A stretch of 18,906 nucleotides of DNA from Desulfuromusa sp. Its GTDB lineage: Bacteria > Desulfobacterota > Desulfuromonadia > Desulfuromonadales > Geopsychrobacteraceae. Shown one piece after another: positions 10,547 to 17,505 of the stretch (the first letter of the stretch is position 1; every line of letters starts with the position of its first letter). Where the stretch lies: assembly GCA_030590745.1 (NCBI GenBank), contig JAUVCS010000001.1, forward strand, positions 1-18,906. Direction: 5' to 3'. The notes under the pieces were generated by a model, which saw only the letters and a list, made by a program, of their open reading frames with translations, ran no database searches and was not told where the DNA came from. The position numbers were made by a program, and so were the translations under genes.

Positions 10547-12857
10547 TGTTAATTTTCACCTTCTCTTTTACTGATTTTTTTTCTGCAGCATCGCCCTTAT
10601 CCCGGACAATATGCACCGGTTCTGGATAATCGACTCGATGGTGGAAAGATCCCGCCATAATCCGGTTAAAACTTTTAGCAATAAGGTTCAGATCCTTCAG
10701 GGTCAGATTACACTCATCCAGTTGACCATCAATGAAAATATTGTTGATCAGCTTTTTCACCATCCCCTGAATCCGGGCCGGGGTTGGATCGGCCAACGTC
10801 CGGCTGGCAGCCTCAACCGCGTCTGCTAACATAATCAAAGCAGCTTCACGGGTCTGTGGCTTGGGACCATGATAGCGATAATCACGTTCATCAATTTGCT
10901 GCACTCCAGGATCTGCCTGGGTTTTAGCGCGATCATAGAAAAACTTTATCAGAGTGGTCCCATGGTGTTGTTGGATAATATCAACCAGTTTTGCCCCTAA
11001 TTTATGTTCACGGGCTAAATCAACCCCATCCTTAACGTGAGAAGTGAGGATCAAAGCACTCATTGATGGAGCTAATTTATCATGTTTATTCCGCTGTCCC
11101 CCTGAATTTTCAATAAAATAGAGAGGCTTCTTGATTTTCCCGATATCATGATAATAAGCAGCAACACGGGTCAACAATGGATTGGCATTAATTGACTCAG
11201 CAGCCGCTTCTGCCAGATTGCCGACCAGAATAGAATGGTGATAGGTTCCTGGCGCCTCAATCATTAATTGGCGTAGAATCGGTGCATTCATATTGGCCAA
11301 TTCCAGCAACTTAATGTCGGTCGTATACTTAAAAAAAGATTCCACCAGGGGGACAACACCATTGACAAAAATTGCACTGGCCAAACCACCAAAAAAACCA
11401 AACCCCAGAATCCAGAGGAACTGCAGTTCAAAATTTCGGCCGGTCAAAAGCTGGATTCCAATCAGGAGAGCCACATTGGTCAACCCAACCCACAAGCCAG
11501 CCCGGTAGAGGGCAGTGCGTTGCTGACAATGACGCACACCATGCGCTCCGACCAAACTTCCAAGCAGGACGTATAGCGCCATTAGAAGACTGTTGCCAAA
11601 CAATACCCCGACCAGCACCGCGTAGCAGACAGCAAACACAAAGGCGGTTTCTGAATTCAGGACAATTCGTACCAGCATGGCGCCAAGAGCAAAAGGGATC
11701 GCGTAGAGGTAAGCAGCGGAATCAATGTAGCCGAAACTATTTCCCATCGCGGTGGCAATAAAAATTGATATTTTTATCAGGACAAACAAGGCAATGAATA
11801 CCGTAGCGAGAAACAGTAGATCGCGGGCATCAGGGTGGAACTTACTGATATTATTCTGGGTAAAATAAAAACCGACATAGATCAACAGCAAGGAGCAGAT
11901 AAATAAACCTGCCGAAAGCTGCAGGCTGTGATTATCACGACCCGAGGTTCTAATTGCCTGCAGCTTGAGGATCTGGTCAGCAGTTACCCGTTCCCCACCT
12001 CGAACCACCATCTCCCCCTTCTTCATCTGGAAGAGAACCGGTGCAATCTGTTCTCGCGCATTGACACGTCGTTGTTCCGTTTTTTCCTGACTAAATACCA
12101 GACTCGGGCGCAACTGCTGCTGGACCAGTTTCAACAGGGTCTTCTGCTGAATTACTGTCGTCCCCGGGATCAGTGCCAATTGATCTTTGGCTCCGAGCAA
12201 AGCATCTTTCAACCCGATTGTTGCCTCCAATCGTTGCGGATCTATATTCTCCCCCCGCTGACGGTTGAGAGCCAGAAGTCCCCTATCCCGATCAATACTG
12301 AAGGCCTGAAAATTAGCAACAATCGGTCGAGTAAAAATTGGCGAGAGGAGATCTCCGGTTAAAACTGCAATATTCTGGTTGAGTGCCAGATCAAGCAAAG
12401 GCTTGAATTCCTCATCCGTCAAAGGAACCCCGAAATCGGTCTCCAATTGCAACAAAAGGTCTTCCGACCGCACCGGTTCATCACCACCCTGTTGCAGCAA
12501 TAGCAGGCCGAGCCCTTGACGGATCCGGTTAATTGCCTGTTCTCCAGAAGTTGTATCCAGCTCATAGATAAGTGGAGAAGCGGTTGCGGCCTCGTCACGT
12601 TTTGCCTGAGTTAAAGGGATATCCTCTGCCAACAGGTCCCGTGGCGATTTAATATCACGTGTCGCAATATCCCCCGGAGCATAATAATCGGGAATCAGCC
12701 CCCCTTTTGGCACGATAACCAGGGTTAATAAAGCGGCAACCAACACCAGCAGCCACCCCCCCAAACGAGGTTGACGATGATTCCGTAAACCTTGAAGCCC
12801 ACCTTTGAAAATGGCAGTACGCCCCAACAATAATTTATCTTTTTCTTCTTTGGTCAT
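10446..12857 (-). CDS. 7TMR-HDED/HDIG family membrane phosphohydrolase (PgpH-like)
   Basis: This 803-residue protein has the architecture of the PgpH/YqfF family, whose studied Gram-positive members hydrolyse cyclic di-AMP. A first transmembrane helix (about residues 34-50, LLVLVAALLTLVIVP) leads to an extracytoplasmic 7TMR-HDED domain (about 55-305). About seven helices follow (about 308-510, for example LSAGLFICSLLLIYVGFYF). The cytoplasmic HD domain (about 530-720) has TYHHSILVGNLAEAAAE, AAYYHDIGKIKKP (HD at 570-571), HVKDGVDLAREH, QQHHGTTLIKFFY and LADAVEAASR. The last 60 or so residues are charged, look disordered and are encoded partly inside ybeY. ATG at 12857 has GAGG upstream and overlaps the phoH stop (ATGA). 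The actual substrate in this organism is unknown; no cyclase gene is in the window. Confidence 0.9.
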   Translation of the reverse strand: MTKEEKDKLLLGRTAIFKGGLQGLRNHRQPRLGGWLLVLVAALLTLVIVPKGGLIPDYYAPGDIATRDIKSPRDLLAEDIPLTQAKRDEAATASPLIYELDTTSGEQAINRIRQGLGLLLLQQGGDEPVRSEDLLLQLETDFGVPLTDEEFKPLLDLALNQNIAVLTGDLLSPIFTRPIVANFQAFSIDRDRGLLALNRQRGENIDPQRLEATIGLKDALLGAKDQLALIPGTTVIQQKTLLKLVQQQLRPSLVFSQEKTEQRRVNAREQIAPVLFQMKKGEMVVRGGERVTADQILKLQAIRTSGRDNHSLQLSAGLFICSLLLIYVGFYFTQNNISKFHPDARDLLFLATVFIALFVLIKISIFIATAMGNSFGYIDSAAYLYAIPFALGAMLVRIVLNSETAFVFAVCYAVLVGVLFGNSLLMALYVLLGSLVGAHGVRHCQQRTALYRAGLWVGLTNVALLIGIQLLTGRNFELQFLWILGFGFFGGLASAIFVNGVVPLVESFFKYTTDIKLLELANMNAPILRQLMIEAPGTYHHSILVGNLAEAAAESINANPLLTRVAAYYHDIGKIKKPLYFIENSGGQRNKHDKLAPSMSALILTSHVKDGVDLAREHKLGAKLVDIIQQHHGTTLIKFFYDRAKTQADPGVQQIDERDYRYHGPKPQTREAALIMLADAVEAASRTLADPTPARIQGMVKKLINNIFIDGQLDECNLTLKDLNLIAKSFNRIMAGSFHHRVDYPEPVHIVRDKGDAAEKKSVKEKVKINSADSDRKLPEATQDPEAAITKDSPEDLRRLGIS

Positions 12858-13849
12858 AGATCCTCAATAGCCGCAGAACGATGTGTCTCAGTATGGAGCT
12901 GATCTGCCTGCTGATAGGCCCGTACGATCGCTTGAACGATCGGATGGCGAACCACATCCACATCACTGAAATGGGTAAATGCTATGTCGGGAACACCACT
13001 CAGTATCTCCACTGCCTGTAATAATCCGGATTTCTGCCCACGTTGTAAATCAATCTGGGTCACATCACCGGTCACCACCGCCTTACTCCCAAACCCAAGG
13101 CGGGTCAAAAACATCTTCATCTGTTCAGCTGTTGTATTTTGGGCTTCATCCAGAATAATGAAAGCATCATTTAAAGTTCGCCCACGCATAAAAGCCAGCG
13201 GTGCAACCTCAACAATACCGTTTTCCAAAAGTTCCTGACCTTTTTTCAGATCAAGCATATCATAGAGAGCATCGTAGAGGGGGCGCAGGTAGGGATTGAC
13301 TTTTTCCGCCAGATCACCAGGGAGAAAGCCAAGTTTTTCTCCGGCTTCAACGGCAGGTCGAACCAGCATAATCCGGCTCACTTCCTTGCGCATCAGTGCC
13401 GCGACCCCCATCGCCATTGCAAGGTAAGTTTTTCCAGTTCCGGCAGGACCAACACCAAAAACCACATGATTGCTTCGAATATTATCAATATAATTTTTCT
13501 GTGCCAGACTTTTGGGGGCAATTAACTTATTGCGAGCCGAAATAAAAACTGTATCACAGAATATATCTTTCAGGTCTGTTGCTGAATTGGCAGAAAGAAT
13601 CCGGATCGCATAATCGATATCGGTGGGGTAGATCGGCATATTTTCCTGCATGAGGAGAGATAGCTCTTCAAGCAGGCGATAGCCGATATGAACTTGGGCA
13701 GACTCACCAGAAAGGTGGACGACAGTCCCCTGGCTACCAAGACGGATGCCAAGTTTTTTCTCTATCAGTTTAAGATGCTTATTCTGCTGACCGAACAACT
13801 GTGCGGCCAGAGCCGCATCAGCAACGTCAAAATGTTTGCTGGGGCTCAT
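12854..13849 (-). CDS. phoH: PhoH family ATPase (YbeZ-like)
   Basis: PhoH/YbeZ proteins are cytoplasmic P-loop ATPases related to the N-terminal part of superfamily 1 helicases. They associate with YbeY and are thought to act in RNA metabolism. The 331-residue product has a small N-terminal domain (about 20-100, VVHLSGESAQVHIGYRLL), then Walker A GVGPAGTGKTYLAMAMG (about 131-147). MLVRPAVEAGEKLGFLPGD, a hallmark of the family, is followed by Walker B DAFIILDEAQNTTAEQMKMFLTRLG (about 228-252) and VVTGDVTQIDLQRGQKSGL. ATG at 13849 is the first gene behind the promoter at 13891-13919; its Shine-Dalgarno is weak. It heads the run phoH-HD hydrolase-ybeY-corC-lnt-kdsB. Confidence 0.95.
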   Translation of the reverse strand: MSPSKHFDVADAALAAQLFGQQNKHLKLIEKKLGIRLGSQGTVVHLSGESAQVHIGYRLLEELSLLMQENMPIYPTDIDYAIRILSANSATDLKDIFCDTVFISARNKLIAPKSLAQKNYIDNIRSNHVVFGVGPAGTGKTYLAMAMGVAALMRKEVSRIMLVRPAVEAGEKLGFLPGDLAEKVNPYLRPLYDALYDMLDLKKGQELLENGIVEVAPLAFMRGRTLNDAFIILDEAQNTTAEQMKMFLTRLGFGSKAVVTGDVTQIDLQRGQKSGLLQAVEILSGVPDIAFTHFSDVDVVRHPIVQAIVRAYQQADQLHTETHRSAAIEDL

Positions 13850-13890
13850 ACGCAGATGCTCGCTGAAATATTATATTTTTCACGTTGCGG

Positions 13891-13919
13891 AATCTAGCAC
13901 CAAAGCAGAACGAATGCAA
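13891..13919 (-). promoter_or_regulatory. Candidate sigma-70 promoter for the phoH-kdsB run
   Basis: On the minus strand TTGCAT (13919-13914) and TAGATT (13896-13891) are 17 bases apart, and the -10 is preceded by TGC, making it an extended -10 element. Transcription would begin near 13884, about 35 bases ahead of the phoH ATG. Position in a divergent intergenic region supports it. Motif-based only. Confidence 0.55.
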
Positions 13920-13975
13920 CAAATGGCTTTTGGATTTATCTGCTATCAATCAATCACAAAAAAAACCTCGAAAGC

Positions 13976-13984
13976 TGTTATACT
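13976..13984 (+). promoter_or_regulatory. Candidate extended -10 promoter for the HEAT/HD-GYP operon
   Basis: TGTTATACT is an extended -10 element (TG, one base, then TATACT, five of six matches). No good -35 is visible: the region upstream is an A-tract of eight bases. Transcription would start near 13991, leaving a leader of about 34 bases that contains GAGGGG before the GTG at 14025. This supports that start over the longer open frame beginning at 13836. Confidence 0.5.
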
Positions 13985-14024
13985 CGGTCAATATTTCTCT
14001 TTTAAAAACTGGAACGAGGGGCAT

Positions 14025-16205
14025 GTGAAGCAAAAGACAACTGACAATCCGACGTCAAACCCGGACAAACCGTTACTCACCAATTTTTTGCACGAGCTGA
14101 ATATATCCCGGCGACAGCTATCACTTTACCCACCAGAGCACCCACAGATTGTGACCAGTATCAACCGCACCCTGGCTGTTCTGGATGACCTGTTTCATTC
14201 TGACCCCGTCATCACTTTGGGCATTGCCCCTGATGCCCTCTATTTTGAACAGCTTTGGCTCGACCGGGAAGACTCAACTCATCAGGAATTTGCTAAATTT
14301 TTCTCAGGAGTTGGAATTGCATCAATCAGTTTTCGACGAGGCCTGAATGGTGCTGAGCTGATCCGCTTTAACCAGCTGCTCTGTGCCAGTCAGGAAAATA
14401 CCAAATCGCTCGGGGATTTTGACCAGTTATTCGAGCAGCACCGGATTGAGCATATTGCTGTACTTCCAATTGATTATGATGCCTTTCAGGCCAACCAGGA
14501 TTTCACCGAAAAAGACCCAGCTGCCGAGAAACAACTATGGGAGAACTTTCTCCATGGATTGCACAGTGGCGTTCTGGATTTTGGGGGTTTGGATTCAACT
14601 CTTGAGGTCGGTGCTATTGCCGATATCTTCAATCAAAAACTCGTTGGCAATCAAGCTGAACGTGAGCAAACCTCCCGTTCCATCAACTTATTTATTGAAA
14701 ACAGTATCCGAGCAAAGAGTGCCTCCCAAGCAGTTTCGGAAAATGACAAAAAACTCACTATGTTACTGAATCAATTAACTCCTGATGCCCAACAGCAATT
14801 CCTCAATAACACCTTTCAAACTCTTGATAAGCATCAGGACAGAGCACCAGAGGTGCTACAAAAAATCCCCCGGCAACTGCTGCAGAACTCCATTATCGGA
14901 AAAGATCGGCAGACATTGAATCTCTCTTCCCGGCTGTTTGGTCTGATCAATAACCTGGCTACCGACCAGAATCAGCTGAAGCAGGGGCAAGTAAAAACAA
15001 CAGCTGCCCCACTTTCGAAACAGATGGTTCGTGCCCGCCTCGACGTCCTGTTCAGTGAAGAGCAACAGGAGCAGTACCTGCCGGACAGTTATCAGTCGGC
15101 ATTGCACGACATCCTCAGTGACAATATTACCGGCACCATCCCTGAAACTGAGAAAGAGAAGCTGAGAACTCAAATTGATAACCAATCGGCAGAAGCGAAC
15201 TGTGCCGCGATCATTTTTGAGCTGCTGCAAAATCAACTTGAGCCTGAACACGAAAGGTCCGTTGAGCAAAACCTGCTAGAGCTTTCCCGCTTCTTTCTGG
15301 ATATTGGGGACTTTATCAACTTACGAAAAATTTACACCAACTGGTCTCAATATCTTGATAGCCATCATTCCGATGCCAGTGTTTTCGGTGAAAAAGTTCT
15401 CTCCAATCATACCCAGCCCACCTTCATGGCAGAAGTGCTGGACGGTATCGATCTCTGGGGTGAGGAAAAACATCAGGAGATTACCGATTACGTAATTGTT
15501 GTTGGAGAGCCCTACAGTGAGCCAGTCATCGAATATTTAGGGCAGGCTCGAGAATGGCTGGAACGACAGCTCTGGATGGATATTCTGGAGGGGATCGGTA
15601 GCGATGCACAACAGATAATGGTAAAATTCCTCGCTGATGAGCGATGGTATCTGGTGCGCAATCTGTTGATTATCCTGGGGAAGGATCTCGATCCTCGAAA
15701 TCTGAAAGTCATCCACAAGTTACTCAGCCATCCCCACCCGAAAGTCCGTATTGAAGTGGTTCGCAACCTCTTTTCCTGCAATCCTGCTACTGCCAATCGT
15801 CAGTTATTGCAAGAACTGGACAGCCCGGATCCAGAGGCTCAGTTTGCAGCGGTTCAAATAGCTGATCTCAGCCAGGATCTGAACGTCCTCTCAATTCTGC
15901 ATAAAAAGCTTGGCACCCCGGTGGACAATGATACCGAGCTGGAGTTGAAGAAACAGATAGTCAAGACTTTGACCCGCATAGGCAATCAGGAGAGTTTACC
16001 GGTTATCCGCCGGATTCTGCAAAAACAGGGGATTCTCGTCTCCCGACGGATAAAACAGTTGCAGATAGAAATCCTCGATAATCTGGCCACATTTCCCAGT
16101 GCCTCGGCAGATAAGTTGTTGCAGGAGCTGACCGAGGGAAAATATAAACAACAGGCCAAGCTGGTCATAAAACAGCGCCGAGACCTTTTAAGGAGAGGGC
16201 AATGA
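14025..16205 (+). CDS. HEAT-repeat protein with a novel N-terminal domain shared with the neighbouring HD-GYP protein
   Basis: I cannot assign a cellular function. The open frame extends back to 13836, but I chose GTG at 14025 (726 residues). GAGGGG lies just upstream, the likely promoter lies inside the longer frame, and that extension would run across the phoH start. No signal peptide or membrane helix is seen, so the protein is probably cytoplasmic. Residues about 17-125 contain SLYPPEHPQIV and VITLGIAPDALYF and match the N-terminus of the next gene product. Residues about 170-525 are mostly helical-looking with no recognised domain. The C-terminal part (about 530-720) has PBS-lyase-like HEAT repeats, for example LSHPHPKVRIEVVRNLFSC, DSPDPEAQFAAVQIA and SLPVIRRILQKQG. 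HEAT repeats usually bind proteins, so a scaffold or regulator of the HD-GYP partner is an inference. Confidence 0.8.
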   Translation: MKQKTTDNPTSNPDKPLLTNFLHELNISRRQLSLYPPEHPQIVTSINRTLAVLDDLFHSDPVITLGIAPDALYFEQLWLDREDSTHQEFAKFFSGVGIASISFRRGLNGAELIRFNQLLCASQENTKSLGDFDQLFEQHRIEHIAVLPIDYDAFQANQDFTEKDPAAEKQLWENFLHGLHSGVLDFGGLDSTLEVGAIADIFNQKLVGNQAEREQTSRSINLFIENSIRAKSASQAVSENDKKLTMLLNQLTPDAQQQFLNNTFQTLDKHQDRAPEVLQKIPRQLLQNSIIGKDRQTLNLSSRLFGLINNLATDQNQLKQGQVKTTAAPLSKQMVRARLDVLFSEEQQEQYLPDSYQSALHDILSDNITGTIPETEKEKLRTQIDNQSAEANCAAIIFELLQNQLEPEHERSVEQNLLELSRFFLDIGDFINLRKIYTNWSQYLDSHHSDASVFGEKVLSNHTQPTFMAEVLDGIDLWGEEKHQEITDYVIVVGEPYSEPVIEYLGQAREWLERQLWMDILEGIGSDAQQIMVKFLADERWYLVRNLLIILGKDLDPRNLKVIHKLLSHPHPKVRIEVVRNLFSCNPATANRQLLQELDSPDPEAQFAAVQIADLSQDLNVLSILHKKLGTPVDNDTELELKKQIVKTLTRIGNQESLPVIRRILQKQGILVSRRIKQLQIEILDNLATFPSASADKLLQELTEGKYKQQAKLVIKQRRDLLRRGQ

Positions 16206-17356
16206 TCAAGGTTCAAAATGACCACCTGCAAAAATTCATCAGGCTGATAACCACCGCCGCTGCCAATGTGGCCTTATACCATCAGGAACACCGTCAGGTT
16301 CTACGGCTGAATAAACAGGCTCTGAATGAACTCCACCTGTTGTTCAATTCCCACACCAATATCACCCTCAAAATTGTTGATGAACAACTGATCTTTACCA
16401 ACAAACCAGTTGCAGAAAATCTTGCCGTTGAGAGACTCCTGGAGTCGCTGGCCAGAAATGGCATCAGTTATCTGCAGATAGAACCAGGAGTTTATGCGGA
16501 AGAACTGCTCGGGCTGATTATTCTTCTCAGTAAAACACCAGATAAACAAATAGAGGTTAAAAGTAGCGATAATATCCATTTCGGTCAGGTTGAAATCCGC
16601 TACAGAAACCCGGATGCAGAAGCGCTTGGCGGACTGGATCTGGCTGACATTGCTGATTATGAAGCTGATTGTTTTATGGATATGTATCAGGTCGTCCGCA
16701 ATAAACAAAAACTGGAAATGGCAGGGATCAAAGATATCGTTAACGGCTTTGTCACTGCCTTTGACACGCAAAGCGATGCTTTTATGGCCATTGCCCCACT
16801 CCGTTCCATGGATGAATACACCTACACCCATTCAACCAATATCTGTATGCTCAATCTGGCGCAAGCAAAAGTTCTGGGGATTGAAGGGCAACTGCTTAAC
16901 GATATCGGGATTGCTGCTATGCTGCACGATGTGGGGAAAATGTTTATCTCCCCTGATATTCTTAGCAAACCGACGCAACTGAATGAAGAAGAGTGGCAGA
17001 TCATGCAGCAGCACCCCCGCATGGGGGCGGAATATCTCCTCAACACTCCAGGGGTTCCCCGCCTTGCGGTTGTAACTGCATATGAGCACCATATGCGTTA
17101 CGACAATAAAGGTTACCCGCAGCAGAAACAGCCGTGGCAACAACACATCTGTTCCTATATGACTGCAATTTCAGATACCTACGATGCCATGCGAACTCAC
17201 CGGGCTTACGAAGAGTCTCAGGAGGCAGGGACGATTATTTCAATCATGCTTGATCTGGCAGGAAACAAACTGCACCCGCAGCTCACCTACAGTTTTCTGC
17301 AGGTTCTCAGCACTCTGGACAAAGGTGGTGACCTCAACAACCACACCGTCCGATAG
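16202..17356 (+). CDS. HD-GYP domain protein, probable cyclic di-GMP phosphodiesterase
   Basis: HD-GYP proteins hydrolyse cyclic di-GMP (some act on related dinucleotides) through a two- or three-metal centre. The 384-residue product has an N-terminal domain (about 6-115) related to that of the upstream protein, then a linker and an HD-GYP domain (about 185-370). Key motifs are intact: HSTNICMLNLA, AAMLHDVGKMFI (HD at 242-243), QQHPRMGAEYLL, EHHMRYDNKGYP (GYP at 304-306) and ISDTYDAMRTHRAY. An active enzyme is therefore plausible. No response-regulator receiver, PAS or membrane segment is present, so input probably comes through the novel N-terminal domain. ATG at 16202 overlaps the previous stop (ATGA) and has AAGGAGAGGG upstream, implying coupled translation. 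The natural substrate is not shown by sequence. Confidence 0.9.
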   Translation: MIKVQNDHLQKFIRLITTAAANVALYHQEHRQVLRLNKQALNELHLLFNSHTNITLKIVDEQLIFTNKPVAENLAVERLLESLARNGISYLQIEPGVYAEELLGLIILLSKTPDKQIEVKSSDNIHFGQVEIRYRNPDAEALGGLDLADIADYEADCFMDMYQVVRNKQKLEMAGIKDIVNGFVTAFDTQSDAFMAIAPLRSMDEYTYTHSTNICMLNLAQAKVLGIEGQLLNDIGIAAMLHDVGKMFISPDILSKPTQLNEEEWQIMQQHPRMGAEYLLNTPGVPRLAVVTAYEHHMRYDNKGYPQQKQPWQQHICSYMTAISDTYDAMRTHRAYEESQEAGTIISIMLDLAGNKLHPQLTYSFLQVLSTLDKGGDLNNHTVR

Positions 17357-17382
17357 ACACCCCCGATATAGAGAGAAGCAGC

Positions 17383-17412
17383 TTGCAGCGGCTATTATCT
17401 TGATGCTATACA
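17383..17412 (+). promoter_or_regulatory. Possible promoter for ettA
   Basis: TTGCAG (17383-17388) and TATACA (17407-17412) are 18 bases apart, and the -10 is preceded by TGC (extended -10). Both boxes are imperfect. The element lies in the 149-base gap between the HD-GYP gene and ettA and would give a leader of about 85 bases. No convincing terminator is visible in this gap, so ettA could also be reached by read-through. Confidence 0.35.
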
Positions 17413-17505
17413 GTCGCCACTCGGCAGAGCATGGTATTTGTTGCCGGGGGTTGAATGAACCTTTCTCCCTGAACTGACTTAATATTGATTTAAAAAGGAC
17501 AATTG

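Noticed and set aside
10756..13200. Several plus-strand open frames of 70 to 140 codons opposite the HD hydrolase and phoH genes
   Set aside because: All lie inside well-supported minus-strand genes, show proline/arginine/serine-rich shadow composition and have no family resemblance.
13836..14024. N-terminal extension of the HEAT-repeat gene to ATG at 13836
   Set aside because: It would overlap the phoH start and contain both predicted promoters; its translation looks like non-coding sequence, and a GTG with GAGGGG upstream exists at 14025.
17423..17460. CGGCA...TGCCG inverted repeat in the gap before ettA
   Set aside because: Only five pairs around a 15-base loop and no T-run; not a credible terminator or regulatory hairpin on its own.
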